From Variovorax sp. (GTDB taxonomy: Bacteria; Pseudomonadota; Gammaproteobacteria; Burkholderiales; Burkholderiaceae_C): a stretch of DNA of 37,441 bases. Shown here piece after piece: positions 16,154 to 24,321 of this stretch. How positions within the stretch are numbered: the first letter of the stretch is position 1; every line of letters starts with the position of its first letter. The translations under genes were made by a program, and so were the position numbers. The notes below the pieces were generated by a model, which was given only the letters and a program-made list of their open reading frames with translations, made no database searches and had not been told where the DNA came from. The DNA is taken from NCBI GenBank assembly GCA_017744935.1, contig JAGIAI010000066.1, positions 1 through 37,441 of the forward strand, read 5' to 3'.

Positions 16154-17377
16154 GTGCCCTTGTCGACGCGCAAACCAGCGGGTGGTCCCTGGCAGCTTTT
16201 TGCGAGGTCGCCCGCGGAGCGCGTGGCGCTGGCGAGGCAGCAGTTCTTCGAGGAAGGCGTGCGCCCTTCCGGGCTCGTCGGCGAGGCGGTCATCCAGTCG
16301 TGGATGCGCTGCACCCGCATCCATGCCGACCGGCAGCGCGTGATCGCGTTCGATGCGGTAACGCCGAGCCGCCTGCATGCGACGATGGGCCGCAACCGCG
16401 AATTGCTCGATGCCGCGCGGCAGGAACTGGTGGGCATGGAGAGTTCGCTCGCCGGCACCGACTGCCGCGTGCTGCTCACGGACGGGCAAGGCGTGATCGT
16501 CCATGTCACGCAGCATCCGGCCACTACGGAACAGCCGATCCTGCGCCAGACCTCGCGCATCGGCGTGAACATCGCCGAAAGCGTAGTGGGCACCACGGCG
16601 CCGGGAATCGTCGCGACGACCGGGCAGGCTTGCGCCGTCGATGGCGCCGAGCACTACTTCGAATACCTGCGCTACATGCAATGCGCGGCAGCGCCCATCC
16701 GCGATGTGCGCGGGCAGCTCGCGGGTGTTCTCGATCTCACCGTGGAAGCGCACCGCTTCGGCTTCGACGCGGCGTCGATGGTCGCGCTCTATGCAACCAC
16801 GATCGAGAACCGGCTGATGCTCGCCCAGTCGCACGACCGACTCGTGCTGCGCTTCCAGGCGAGCCCCGCCCTGCTCGGGACGCCGCTCGAGGCGTTGGCC
16901 GGCATCGCGCCGGACGGCACCGTGCAGTGGCTCAACGCAGCGGGCGCGCGCCTGATCGGCGGCGTGCCGGAAGCAGGGCCTTGCGGCGTCGAGATGTTGT
17001 TCGGCCTCGACCTCGCTGCGCTATTGCGCCTCACGCGCAACGAAGCGGCGCAGCCAGTGCGGCTCGCAAGTGGGCTCGGCGTGTGGCTGCAGGCGCGACT
17101 TCAGGGCCATGACGGCGTGGACTTCTCGCATGCGGTTGGATTGACGCCTGCGGAAGAGAGGAGCTCAGCGGTGGAAACAACGCCGCAGCAGACGATCGAC
17201 GCGCCGCAGCCAGCGAGCGACAGGGACGGCACGCTGCGCGGACACAGCCGCAAGCTGATCGAGGACACGCTGGCGCTGCACGGCGGCAACATCTCGCACG
17301 CCGCGCGGCAGCTGCGCGTGTCGCGCGGCACGCTGTACCGCCATCTCAAGGGACTGCGCGAGCCCGACGCGGGCTGA
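16154..17377 (+). CDS. AcoR-like regulator: GAF domain plus Fis-type HTH, no AAA+ domain
   Basis: A 407-residue regulator with a GTG start at 16154, preceded by GGAGG five bases upstream; longer ATG-initiated forms lack such a site. The N-terminal part resembles AcoR-type activators: the IQSWMRC helix at about 47-53, then a GAF-like sensor (about 70-215), and a short PAS-like stretch. Residues 366-407 form a Fis-type helix-turn-helix (GGNISHAARQLRVSRGTLYRHL). The sigma-54-interacting AAA+ domain of AcoR proper is absent: no GAFTGA and no Walker motifs. It therefore cannot act as a sigma-54 activator. It is divergent from the PQQ dehydrogenase and probably senses its alcohol or aldehyde substrate. 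Confidence 0.85.
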   Translation: MPLSTRKPAGGPWQLFARSPAERVALARQQFFEEGVRPSGLVGEAVIQSWMRCTRIHADRQRVIAFDAVTPSRLHATMGRNRELLDAARQELVGMESSLAGTDCRVLLTDGQGVIVHVTQHPATTEQPILRQTSRIGVNIAESVVGTTAPGIVATTGQACAVDGAEHYFEYLRYMQCAAAPIRDVRGQLAGVLDLTVEAHRFGFDAASMVALYATTIENRLMLAQSHDRLVLRFQASPALLGTPLEALAGIAPDGTVQWLNAAGARLIGGVPEAGPCGVEMLFGLDLAALLRLTRNEAAQPVRLASGLGVWLQARLQGHDGVDFSHAVGLTPAEERSSAVETTPQQTIDAPQPASDRDGTLRGHSRKLIEDTLALHGGNISHAARQLRVSRGTLYRHLKGLREPDAG

Positions 17378-17382
17378 CCGCT

Positions 17383-18540
17383 TCAGGCCAGCGATTCCGC
17401 GGCAACCGGGCGAACGCGCCGCGCCTGCGCGTTCGTGCGCAACGGGCGCAGGTATTCATGCAATGCCAGCGCGGCAGCGCCCACGGCCGGTGTCCATGCG
17501 CCATAGCGTGGCGAGCGGATCACCGGCGGCGCGAGACCCGCGCTCTCCGCATAGCGCGCCACCGTGTCGATCGCGCCGCGAAGGAACTCCGGATGGGCTT
17601 CGCACGATTTGCCACCCACGACGATCGCTCGCGGCTCAAAAGTCACCCAGAGGTTCTGCAGCAGCAAACCGAGGTAGCGCGCGGCGCGGCGAACGTCGCC
17701 ACCCGGTTGCTCCAGCACGCGCGAGCTGATGAAGGCCTCGGCGCATCCCAGCCGGCCGCACGAGCATCGCGGCCCGTCGATCTGCAGCACCGAGTGGCCG
17801 ATCTCGCCCGCCATGCCCTGCGCACCGATGAACACCCGGTCGTTGAGCACGATGCCCGCACCAACGCCGACATCGCAGCTCACGAAGATCAGTGGGTCTT
17901 CGCCTTCGCCGTCGGAGAACTCGAACTCGCCGAGCACCGCCGCATCGGCATCGTTCTGCAGATGCAACGCCACGCCCGGCACGCCTTCACGCTTGAGGGC
18001 GTGCGCGAGCGGTGGCAGCAGGTCGACGTCGCGCCAGCCGAGGTTGGGCGCGAAGCGCACCACGCCGGTCGCGTCGTGCACCGCACCCGGCACGCCGACG
18101 CCAATGCTCGACAGTCGAAGCCCCGACGCCAGCAGATGCCGATGCGCCGCCGCGACCATGCGCGCGACGTGCGTGCACACGGCGGGCGGCCGGTGGTCCT
18201 TGTGCGGCTGTGCATCGGAATGGAGCACATCGCCCTGCAGCGACACGCACACGACGCGCACGATCTCCACGTTGATTTCCACGCCGATCAGTGCACGCAC
18301 ACCGACGTTGAGGTGCAGCGGCGTCGATGGCCGTCCCATGCCTTCTGTGACCGAAGCCCCGGCCTCGTCGAGCCAGCCATCGTCGAGCAGTTCGCGCACC
18401 AGCAGGCTCACGGTGGATTTCGTGAGGCCGCTTTCCGCCGCCAGCCGCGCCCGCGAAAGACCCGGCTGCGCGCGCACCAGACGCAGCAGGACGCTGCGGT
18501 TGATGCGCTTCACCAGTTGCTGGTCGCCCTTGGTCTTCAT
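17383..18540 (-). CDS. xylR: ROK-family transcriptional repressor, XylR-like
   Basis: A 385-residue ROK repressor. Residues 10-65 form a winged helix-turn-helix (LSRARLAAESGLTKSTVSLLVREL), followed by a sugar-kinase-like domain with the ROK zinc motif CSCGRLGC. It is the last gene of the xylF-xylH-xylG operon, seven bases after the ATPase stop; the ATG at 18540 is supported by AAGG seven bases upstream. It most likely represses the operon in the absence of sugar by binding the palindrome at 21649-21669. The assignment to xylose rests on XylF and on the operator half-sites, not on this protein alone; a fructose-type FrcR role is the main alternative. Confidence 0.85.
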   Translation of the reverse strand: MKTKGDQQLVKRINRSVLLRLVRAQPGLSRARLAAESGLTKSTVSLLVRELLDDGWLDEAGASVTEGMGRPSTPLHLNVGVRALIGVEINVEIVRVVCVSLQGDVLHSDAQPHKDHRPPAVCTHVARMVAAAHRHLLASGLRLSSIGVGVPGAVHDATGVVRFAPNLGWRDVDLLPPLAHALKREGVPGVALHLQNDADAAVLGEFEFSDGEGEDPLIFVSCDVGVGAGIVLNDRVFIGAQGMAGEIGHSVLQIDGPRCSCGRLGCAEAFISSRVLEQPGGDVRRAARYLGLLLQNLWVTFEPRAIVVGGKSCEAHPEFLRGAIDTVARYAESAGLAPPVIRSPRYGAWTPAVGAAALALHEYLRPLRTNAQARRVRPVAAESLA

Positions 18541-18547
18541 GTCGCCT

Positions 18548-19315
18548 TCACGTCGCGTGCTCGGCCTGCGCCTTGCCCTCGGGGCGCTTGCCCGCAATGA
18601 TCATTCCCAGCACTTCGTCCTCGGTGACGTCCGCGGTGCGATAGGTGCCGACCAGCTTGCCGTTCTTCATCACCGCGAGCCGGTCGCTCAGGCCAAACAC
18701 ATCGGGCATGTCGTGCGTGATCAGGAAGATGCCGACGCCATCGGCCTTGAGCTGCTTGACGAGTGCGCCGACCATCGCCGTCTCTTCGGGCCCGAGTGCG
18801 GCGCAGGGCTCGTCCATGATCAGGATGCGCGCGTTGAAATACAGCGCACGCGAGATCGCCACCACCTGCCGCTGCCCGCCCGAAAGCCGCCGCACCGGCA
18901 CGCGAATGTTGGTGAAGTTCTTGTTGAGGCGCTGGAAGACCTTGCGCGCCTGCCCTTCCATGAAGTGGTCGTCGAGCGTGCGCCAGGGCGTGAGCTTCTC
19001 GCGGCCGAGGAAGAGGTTCGCGACCGAATCGAGGTTGTCCGCGAGCGCGAGCGTCTGGTAGATGGTCTCGATGCCCTGCGCCTGCGCTTCGGATGGCGTC
19101 CGGATGCTGACCTTTTCGCCCGCGATGAGCGTATCGCCCGAGTCGATGGGGTACGCACCCGCGAGCATCTTCATCAGCGTGGACTTGCCCGCGCCGTTGT
19201 GCCCGAGCAGCGCAACCACCTCGCCGGGGTAGAGATTGACACTGACATCGTCCACCGCCTTCACGCCACCGAAGGCCTTGCGAATGTTCCGCAGTTCGAC
19301 GAGCGGCGCGCTCAT
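18548..19315 (-). CDS. xylG: Sugar ABC transporter ATP-binding protein, single domain (XylG-like)
   Basis: A 255-residue ATPase. Walker A is GHNGAGKST at 38-46, signature LSGGQRQ near 144, Walker B ILIMDEP near 163, and an H-loop in ITHDMPDV. Enteric XylG, RbsA and related proteins have two fused ABC domains of about 500 residues; this one has only one, as in FrcA of rhizobial fructose transport, so the working transporter should contain a homodimer. It starts within the stop of the permease gene (ATGA at 19312-19315, minus strand) and is followed by the ROK repressor. Its role is to power sugar uptake through XylH. Confidence 0.88.
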   Translation of the reverse strand: MSAPLVELRNIRKAFGGVKAVDDVSVNLYPGEVVALLGHNGAGKSTLMKMLAGAYPIDSGDTLIAGEKVSIRTPSEAQAQGIETIYQTLALADNLDSVANLFLGREKLTPWRTLDDHFMEGQARKVFQRLNKNFTNIRVPVRRLSGGQRQVVAISRALYFNARILIMDEPCAALGPEETAMVGALVKQLKADGVGIFLITHDMPDVFGLSDRLAVMKNGKLVGTYRTADVTEDEVLGMIIAGKRPEGKAQAEHAT

Positions 19316-20502
19316 GACGTCTCTCCGAAGCGTTTGCGATACAGGACATCGAAGACAACCGCCACGATCAGCACCTGCCCGATGATGACCATGCGTTTGC
19401 CGATCGGCACGTCGAGCAGCAGCATGCCGCTGTCGAGCGATTGCATGATCAGCGCGCCGAGCACCGAGCCGAGGATCGACCCGCTGCCGCCCGCAAGCGC
19501 GGTACCGCCGATCACGGCCGCGGCGATCACGTAGAGCTCCATGCCGGTGCCAAGTGAATTGGTGCCCGCGTTGAGCCGCGCGATGGAGACGATGGCCGCG
19601 ATGGTCACCAGCACGGCGAGCAGCGCGAAGAGCATCAGCGTGACGCGCTTGACCGGAATGCCCACCAGCGCGGCCGCATCCGGATTGCCGCCCATCGCGA
19701 ACACATAGCGACCGAAGCGCGTACGGTGCACGATGAAGGACAACGTGACGGCGACCGCCGCCCAGATCAGCACCGGGATCGGCATGCCTTGCGGCTCCGT
19801 CTTCGATGCGATCTGGTAGCTGTTCATGACCGCCGCGAAGCCGAACACGATCACGACCGGGACCGCGGTGAGCAGCAGTTCCATCCACAGCGGCTCGACC
19901 GGCATCTCGTGCCGCTGCCGCGCCCGCCGCTTCTGCAGCATGCGGGCAACGAGCACGAGGGAGATCAACCCGGCGAGCACCCAGCTCGCGGTGGTGCCGA
20001 TGCCGCCGTCGTAGCCACCGCCGAGGCGCTGGAAGAATTCGTCATTCACCGGCTGCGTCTTGCCATCCGCCACCAGGAAGGCCGCGCCGCGAAACGACAT
20101 CAAGCCGCCGAGCGTGACGACAAACGAGGGCACGCCGAGCACCGCCGTGAGCCCGCCCTGGTAGAGCGACACCAGCAGCGCCACCGCGAGCCCAGCGAGG
20201 CTCGCGGCGGGCCACGACCAACCGGACGTGTATTGCAGATAGGCGACCAGCACGCCGACGAAACCCATCACCGAACCCACGGAGAGGTCGATGTGGCGGG
20301 CCACGATGATCAGCACCATCACCGTCGAGACGATGCCCACCACCGCGGTCTGCTGCGCGATGTTGTAGAGGTTTTCGGGCGACAGGAACACGCCGCCCGA
20401 CATGACGTGGAACACGACGGCCATCACCACCAGCAGCACGCCCATGAGCAGCAGCCGGAGGTCGACGCCGGTTCGGCGCCAGAGAGAAAGAGACGATGTC
20501 AT
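19312..20502 (-). CDS. xylH: Sugar ABC transporter permease, XylH-like
   Basis: A 396-residue polytopic inner-membrane protein with about ten hydrophobic helices, of the RbsC/XylH permease family. The EAA-like cytoplasmic loop appears in GRYVFAMGGNPDAAALVGIPVKRVTL near residue 270, and the C-terminal half carries GGTALAGGSGSILGSVLGALIMQSLDSGM. A long hydrophilic insert between central helices (LQKRRARQRHEMPVEPLW) is typical of XylH. It forms the channel for the sugar delivered by XylF and is translationally coupled to xylG. The spacer to xylF (82 bases) contains a dispersed hairpin repeat. Confidence 0.9.
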   Translation of the reverse strand: MTSSLSLWRRTGVDLRLLLMGVLLVVMAVVFHVMSGGVFLSPENLYNIAQQTAVVGIVSTVMVLIIVARHIDLSVGSVMGFVGVLVAYLQYTSGWSWPAASLAGLAVALLVSLYQGGLTAVLGVPSFVVTLGGLMSFRGAAFLVADGKTQPVNDEFFQRLGGGYDGGIGTTASWVLAGLISLVLVARMLQKRRARQRHEMPVEPLWMELLLTAVPVVIVFGFAAVMNSYQIASKTEPQGMPIPVLIWAAVAVTLSFIVHRTRFGRYVFAMGGNPDAAALVGIPVKRVTLMLFALLAVLVTIAAIVSIARLNAGTNSLGTGMELYVIAAAVIGGTALAGGSGSILGSVLGALIMQSLDSGMLLLDVPIGKRMVIIGQVLIVAVVFDVLYRKRFGETS

Positions 20503-20525
20503 GGTGGTGTGATCTCAAATGCGGC

Positions 20526-20583
20526 AAACACCGCGGAACCGGGTTTGCCGGGCCGCGGGTGTGGCCCCCTGCTGGGGGTGCGC
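20526..20583. repeat. Dispersed GC-rich double-hairpin repeat, copy 1
   Basis: A 58-base element in the xylF-xylH spacer, nearly identical in its first 45 bases to the element at 25350-25440. It holds an outer imperfect stem (ACACC.GCGG with CCGCGGGTGT) around an AACCGGGTTTGCCGGG core, and a second hairpin CCCCC-TGCT-GGGGG. It ends two bases from the xylF stop. Confidence 0.75.
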
Positions 20584-20584
20584 C

Positions 20585-21607
20585 TCACTTGCAGGCTGCA
20601 GGGGCCTTGTCGGCGGGGACGCCCTTGCAGAGTTCGTCCTTCTTGATCCAGCCGGCCTTCACGACCACATCGAGGTTGTCGCGCGTGATCGGCACCGGCG
20701 TCAGGAGACGCGACGACAGGGGGATCTTCTTCTCGCCGGCGCTCCATTCGGCGGCCTTCTCGACCGGCTTGCCCTGCATCAGCGCGACGGCTGCGGAGGC
20801 GGCTTCGCGGCCGAGTTCACGGGAATCCTTCCACACGGTCACGGTCTGCGTGCCGAGAGCGACGCGATTGAGCGCCGCGAAGTCCGCGTCCTGGCCCGAC
20901 ACCGGAATGCCGCGGATGCCCTTGGCGGTGAGCGCCGCGACCGCGCCGCCCGCGGTGCCGTCGTTGGACGCCACGACCGCATCGACCTTGTTGCCGACCT
21001 TGGTGAGGATCTGCTCCATGTTCTTCTGCGCGACCTCGGGCTTCCAGCCGTCGGTGTATTCGTCGCCGACGATCTTGATGTCGCCCTTCTTCACCGCCGC
21101 GTCGATCACCTCCTGCTGGCCTGCACGCAGGAAGTTGGCGTTGGGGTCGGTCGGCGAGCCCTTGATCATCACGTAATTGCCCTTGGGCTGAATCTTGTAG
21201 ACCGCACGCGCCTGCATGCGGCCGACCTCGACGTTGTCGAAGGTGATGTAGAACACCCCGGGCGTTTCGATCAGCCGGTCATAGGCCACCACCGGCACCT
21301 TCTGCTTGAGCGCCTTGTTGACGGCGGGAAGGATCGCATCCTTGTCCATCGCCAGCACGATCAGCGCCTTGGCGCCTTTCGACATCAGGCCGTCGATGTC
21401 GGCCAGCTGCTTTTCGGGCGAACCGCCGGCGTCGGCGCTGATGTACTTCGCGCCCAGCTTCTCGAGTTGCGCCTTGATCGCGGCCTCGTCGGTCTTCCAG
21501 CGCTCTTCCTGGAAGTTGGACCAGCTCACGCCCACCACGGTCTGGGCGCAGGCCCCGATGGCGGTCAGTCCGAAGGCGAGAGAGGTCAGGGTACGGGCGA
21601 GCTTCAT
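20585..21607 (-). CDS. xylF: D-xylose ABC transporter substrate-binding protein
   Basis: A 340-residue periplasmic sugar receptor. It follows E. coli XylF closely by eye along its length: ITFDNVEVGRMQA, KGSPTDPNANFLRAGQ, DEYTDGWKPEVAQKNMEQ, VDAVVASNDGTAGGA, SGQDAD, GTQTVTVWK and SRLLTP all have direct counterparts. This is the basis for calling the operon xylose-type. Residues 1-21 are a signal peptide (ending ACA, a possible non-lipidated site). The ATG at 21607 has GGAG nine bases upstream. First gene of xylF-xylH-xylG-xylR. No xylose isomerase or xylulokinase gene lies in the window. Confidence 0.92.
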   Translation of the reverse strand: MKLARTLTSLAFGLTAIGACAQTVVGVSWSNFQEERWKTDEAAIKAQLEKLGAKYISADAGGSPEKQLADIDGLMSKGAKALIVLAMDKDAILPAVNKALKQKVPVVAYDRLIETPGVFYITFDNVEVGRMQARAVYKIQPKGNYVMIKGSPTDPNANFLRAGQQEVIDAAVKKGDIKIVGDEYTDGWKPEVAQKNMEQILTKVGNKVDAVVASNDGTAGGAVAALTAKGIRGIPVSGQDADFAALNRVALGTQTVTVWKDSRELGREAASAAVALMQGKPVEKAAEWSAGEKKIPLSSRLLTPVPITRDNLDVVVKAGWIKKDELCKGVPADKAPAACK

Positions 21608-21648
21608 GCGGGTCTCCAGGCTTGTGATTGATTGGTGTGGCTCGAAAC

Positions 21649-21669
21649 TTAGTTCGAGGTCCGAACTAA
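21649..21669. promoter_or_regulatory. Perfect 21-bp palindrome, candidate XylR operator
   Basis: TTAGTTCG-AGGTC-CGAACTAA, an 8-5-8 inverted repeat 42 bases upstream of the xylF start. The outer half-sites TTAGTT/AACTAA are those of Bacillus XylR operators, which also belong to a ROK repressor. The site lies in the divergent spacer to the E1 alpha gene, 125 bases from that start, so the xyl operon is the natural target. Confidence 0.72.
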
Positions 21670-21794
21670 CTATCGCAGGCACTCGCAGCGAGCGGCATCG
21701 GGACTATCCCTGCGGGTAAATGCGCTACATCCGGGTTGGTCACGGTCGATACGATTTCCGCCAGAACTTACGCCCTGCGTGGGCTGGAGACGAC

Positions 21795-22811
21795 ATGGAG
21801 ACTGCAATCCAGGTGGCGGAGCGCACTGCGCTCTACCGCACGATGGTGCGAATCCGCGCCTTCGAGAACGCGGCCGAGGCCGCCAGCCAGGGCGGCGTGA
21901 GTGCGTACGGCCAGCAGGCGGCCGGCGCTGCGAAGGTGCGCGGGCCGCTACATCTCTCGACGGGACAGGAAGCGGTGCCGGCCGGTGTTTGCGCGCATCT
22001 CACGGCGGCCGACTACCTCATTTCCACACACCGCGGCCACGGCCATACGCTGGCAAAAGGCGCCGATCTCGTGCGCATGATGTGCGAGCTGTTCGGCAAG
22101 GCGACCGGGTTCAATGGCGGCAAGGGCGGCTCGATGCACATCGCCGATTTCTCGGTGGGCATGCTGGGTGCGAACGGCGTTGTCGCCGCGGGTCTGCCGA
22201 TCGCGGTCGGCGCGGCGCATGCGCAAAAGCTGCTGAAGAAGGATGCGATCACCGTGTGCTTCTTCGGCGACGGCGCGATCAATCGCGGGCCGTTCCTCGA
22301 ATCGCTCAACTGGGCGCGCGTATACGAGTTGCCGGTGCTGTTCGTCTGCGAAGACAACCGCTGGAGCGCCACCACCGCAAGCGGCCCGATGACCGCAGGC
22401 GACGGCGCTTCGGCACGCGCGCTGGCGATGGACATCGCATCCACGCAGGTGGATGGCAACGATGTCTTCGCGGTGCATGCCGCGGCAGGCAGGCTGATCG
22501 CGGAAGTGCGCGCCGGCAGCGGGCCGCGCCTGCTGCATGCGCTCACCTATCGCGTGAAGGGGCATGTTTCGGTGGACCCTGCGGCCTACCGTGACCCAGC
22601 CGAGCTCGCCGCCGCGCTGGAGACCGATCCGATCGCGCATGCACGCGCGCTGCTTGCGGCAGACGTCGATTCCTCCGTGCTCGACGCGCTGGAGAACGCG
22701 GCACACGACGAAGTCGAAGCCGCACTCGCCGCCGCCGATGCCGCGCCATGGCCCGACGCCAGCGCCGCCTTCAGCGACGTTCAAACCACGGGGGAAGGCC
22801 AGTGGAGATGA
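21795..22811 (+). CDS. Thiamine-diphosphate 2-oxoacid dehydrogenase E1, alpha subunit
   Basis: A 338-residue E1 alpha subunit of the pyruvate/branched-chain/acetoin dehydrogenase type. The thiamine-diphosphate motif begins GDGAINRG near 154 and closes with EDNRW near 184. STHRGHGH (about 76-83) and GKGGSMH (about 109-115) are E1 alpha hallmarks. GGAG six bases ahead of the ATG at 21795 decides the start over longer frames. It overlaps the beta-subunit gene by four bases (ATGA). No E2 or E3 gene is nearby, so it must borrow a lipoyl enzyme or use another acceptor. The substrate (acetoin, pyruvate, branched 2-oxoacid) cannot be fixed. Confidence 0.88.
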   Translation: METAIQVAERTALYRTMVRIRAFENAAEAASQGGVSAYGQQAAGAAKVRGPLHLSTGQEAVPAGVCAHLTAADYLISTHRGHGHTLAKGADLVRMMCELFGKATGFNGGKGGSMHIADFSVGMLGANGVVAAGLPIAVGAAHAQKLLKKDAITVCFFGDGAINRGPFLESLNWARVYELPVLFVCEDNRWSATTASGPMTAGDGASARALAMDIASTQVDGNDVFAVHAAAGRLIAEVRAGSGPRLLHALTYRVKGHVSVDPAAYRDPAELAAALETDPIAHARALLAADVDSSVLDALENAAHDEVEAALAAADAAPWPDASAAFSDVQTTGEGQWR

Positions 22812-23764
22812 TCGAACTCAGCTACTCGGAAGCCGCCATGCTCGCGGTGCGGCACGAGATGGAAGCCGATGCGCGCGTGGTTGTGCTCGGCGAGGATGTC
22901 GGGCGCGGCGGCATCTTCGGCCAGTACAAGGGCCTGCAGCACGAATTCGGCAGTGAGCGCGTGATCGACACGCCGATTTCCGAAGCCGCGATCATGGGCG
23001 CGGGCGTGGGCATGGCGCTCGCGGGGCTGCGGCCGGTGGTCGAGATGCGAGTGGTCGACTTCGCGCTCTGCGGTATGGACGAACTCGTGAACCAGGCGGC
23101 GAAGAACCGCTTCATGTTCGGTGGCCAGGGCCGCGTGCCACTCGTCGCGCGAATGCCCGGCGGCATCTGGGATGCATCGGCTGCGCAGCACTCGCAGTCG
23201 CTGGAGGCGTGGTTCGCCCATCTCCCCGGCGTGGTCGTGGTGTGCCCGTCGACGCCGCAGGACAACTATTCGCTGATGCGCGCCGCGCTTCGCTGCGGCG
23301 ATCCTGTCGTCTACATCGAGCACAAGACGCTGTGGGGTGCGCGCGGGCCGGTGGACCCGTCGATGGAAATTCCGCTCGGAACGGCGGTCCACGTGCGCCG
23401 CGGCACCGCACTCACGATGGTGAGCTGGAGCCGGCAGATGCACGCTTGCATCGCCGCGTGCGATGCGCTTGCGGCCGAGGGGATCGCCGTGGACCTGATC
23501 GACCTGCGCACCCTCTGGCCGTGGGACCGCGAGGCGGTACTCGCATCCTGCGAACGCACGGGGCGGCTACTCGTGGTGCACGAGGCGGTACAGGCCGCCG
23601 GCTTCGGCGCGGAAATCGCCGCGACGGCGGCCGAGGCGACCGGCTGCCGCGTGGCACGCCTCGGCGCGCCGCGCATCCCCGTCGGCTACGCGCCTGTGCT
23701 CGAAGCGCAATCGCGCGTGGGCCCGGAGCAGATCGTGCAAGCTGCCCGTTCACTGCGGGGTTGA
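22808..23764 (+). CDS. 2-oxoacid dehydrogenase E1, beta subunit
   Basis: A 318-residue E1 beta subunit. Typical strings are VVVLGEDVGRGGIFGQYKGL near 25, DTPISEAAIMGAGVGMAL near 53, RMPGGIWDASAAQHSQS near 116 and the C-terminal transketolase-like region VDLIDLRTLWPWD near 235. It pairs with the alpha subunit to form the heterotetrameric thiamine enzyme, and is translationally coupled to it. A MarR regulator follows after two bases, so these three genes form one operon, possibly with the Bug protein further on. Confidence 0.9.
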   Translation: MIELSYSEAAMLAVRHEMEADARVVVLGEDVGRGGIFGQYKGLQHEFGSERVIDTPISEAAIMGAGVGMALAGLRPVVEMRVVDFALCGMDELVNQAAKNRFMFGGQGRVPLVARMPGGIWDASAAQHSQSLEAWFAHLPGVVVVCPSTPQDNYSLMRAALRCGDPVVYIEHKTLWGARGPVDPSMEIPLGTAVHVRRGTALTMVSWSRQMHACIAACDALAAEGIAVDLIDLRTLWPWDREAVLASCERTGRLLVVHEAVQAAGFGAEIAATAAEATGCRVARLGAPRIPVGYAPVLEAQSRVGPEQIVQAARSLRG

Positions 23765-23766
23765 AC

Positions 23767-24234
23767 ATGACGGCGCCGATGGCGGATCCGGCGGATTTGC
23801 CGAACTCGGTCTTCTTCAAGCTGGTGCGCGTCGTGAACCTCACGGCGCGGCCGTTTCAACAACGGGTCGGGCGACAGCATCAACTCACCCTCAACGAATG
23901 GCGCACGATGGCGGTGCTGGGCGCACGGCCGGGCCTCACCGCCACGCAGGTCGCGGATCTCACCGGACTCGACAAGATGGCGGTGAGCCGCGCCCTGGGC
24001 GGTTTGCAGCGCCACAAGCGACTGCACCGGCACGAGGACCCGACCGATCAGCGGCGCACGCGGCTGTATCTGAGCAGCGTCGGCAAGACGCTCTTCGTGA
24101 TCGTCAGTGCGCAGGCACGAGAGCGCGAGGCCGAACTCTTCGCGGGCGTGGCGCCGGACGAACTGGGCCGGCTCGACGCAATCCTCGACAAGTTGATCGA
24201 ATCGGTGACGGGCAACGCGGCCTCTGCGGCCTGA
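23767..24234 (+). CDS. MarR-family transcriptional regulator (E1 operon)
   Basis: A 155-residue MarR-type dimeric regulator. The winged helix-turn-helix spans about 45-105, with LTATQVADLTGLDKMAVSRALGGLQ as recognition region and the wing DPTDQRRTRLYLSSVGK. It starts two bases after the E1 beta stop and is probably cotranscribed with the E1 genes, controlling them and perhaps the downstream Bug gene in response to a small organic acid. An in-frame ATG at 23779 is an alternative start. Confidence 0.88.
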   Translation: MTAPMADPADLPNSVFFKLVRVVNLTARPFQQRVGRQHQLTLNEWRTMAVLGARPGLTATQVADLTGLDKMAVSRALGGLQRHKRLHRHEDPTDQRRTRLYLSSVGKTLFVIVSAQAREREAELFAGVAPDELGRLDAILDKLIESVTGNAASAA

Positions 24235-24321
24235 ACCAGTCCGATGACCGGGGTTTTCACCCGCGACGCGAGGGTGCTTCCCCTGTAAAAAACCCGCATT
24301 CGAAACCACACAGGGAACCCG

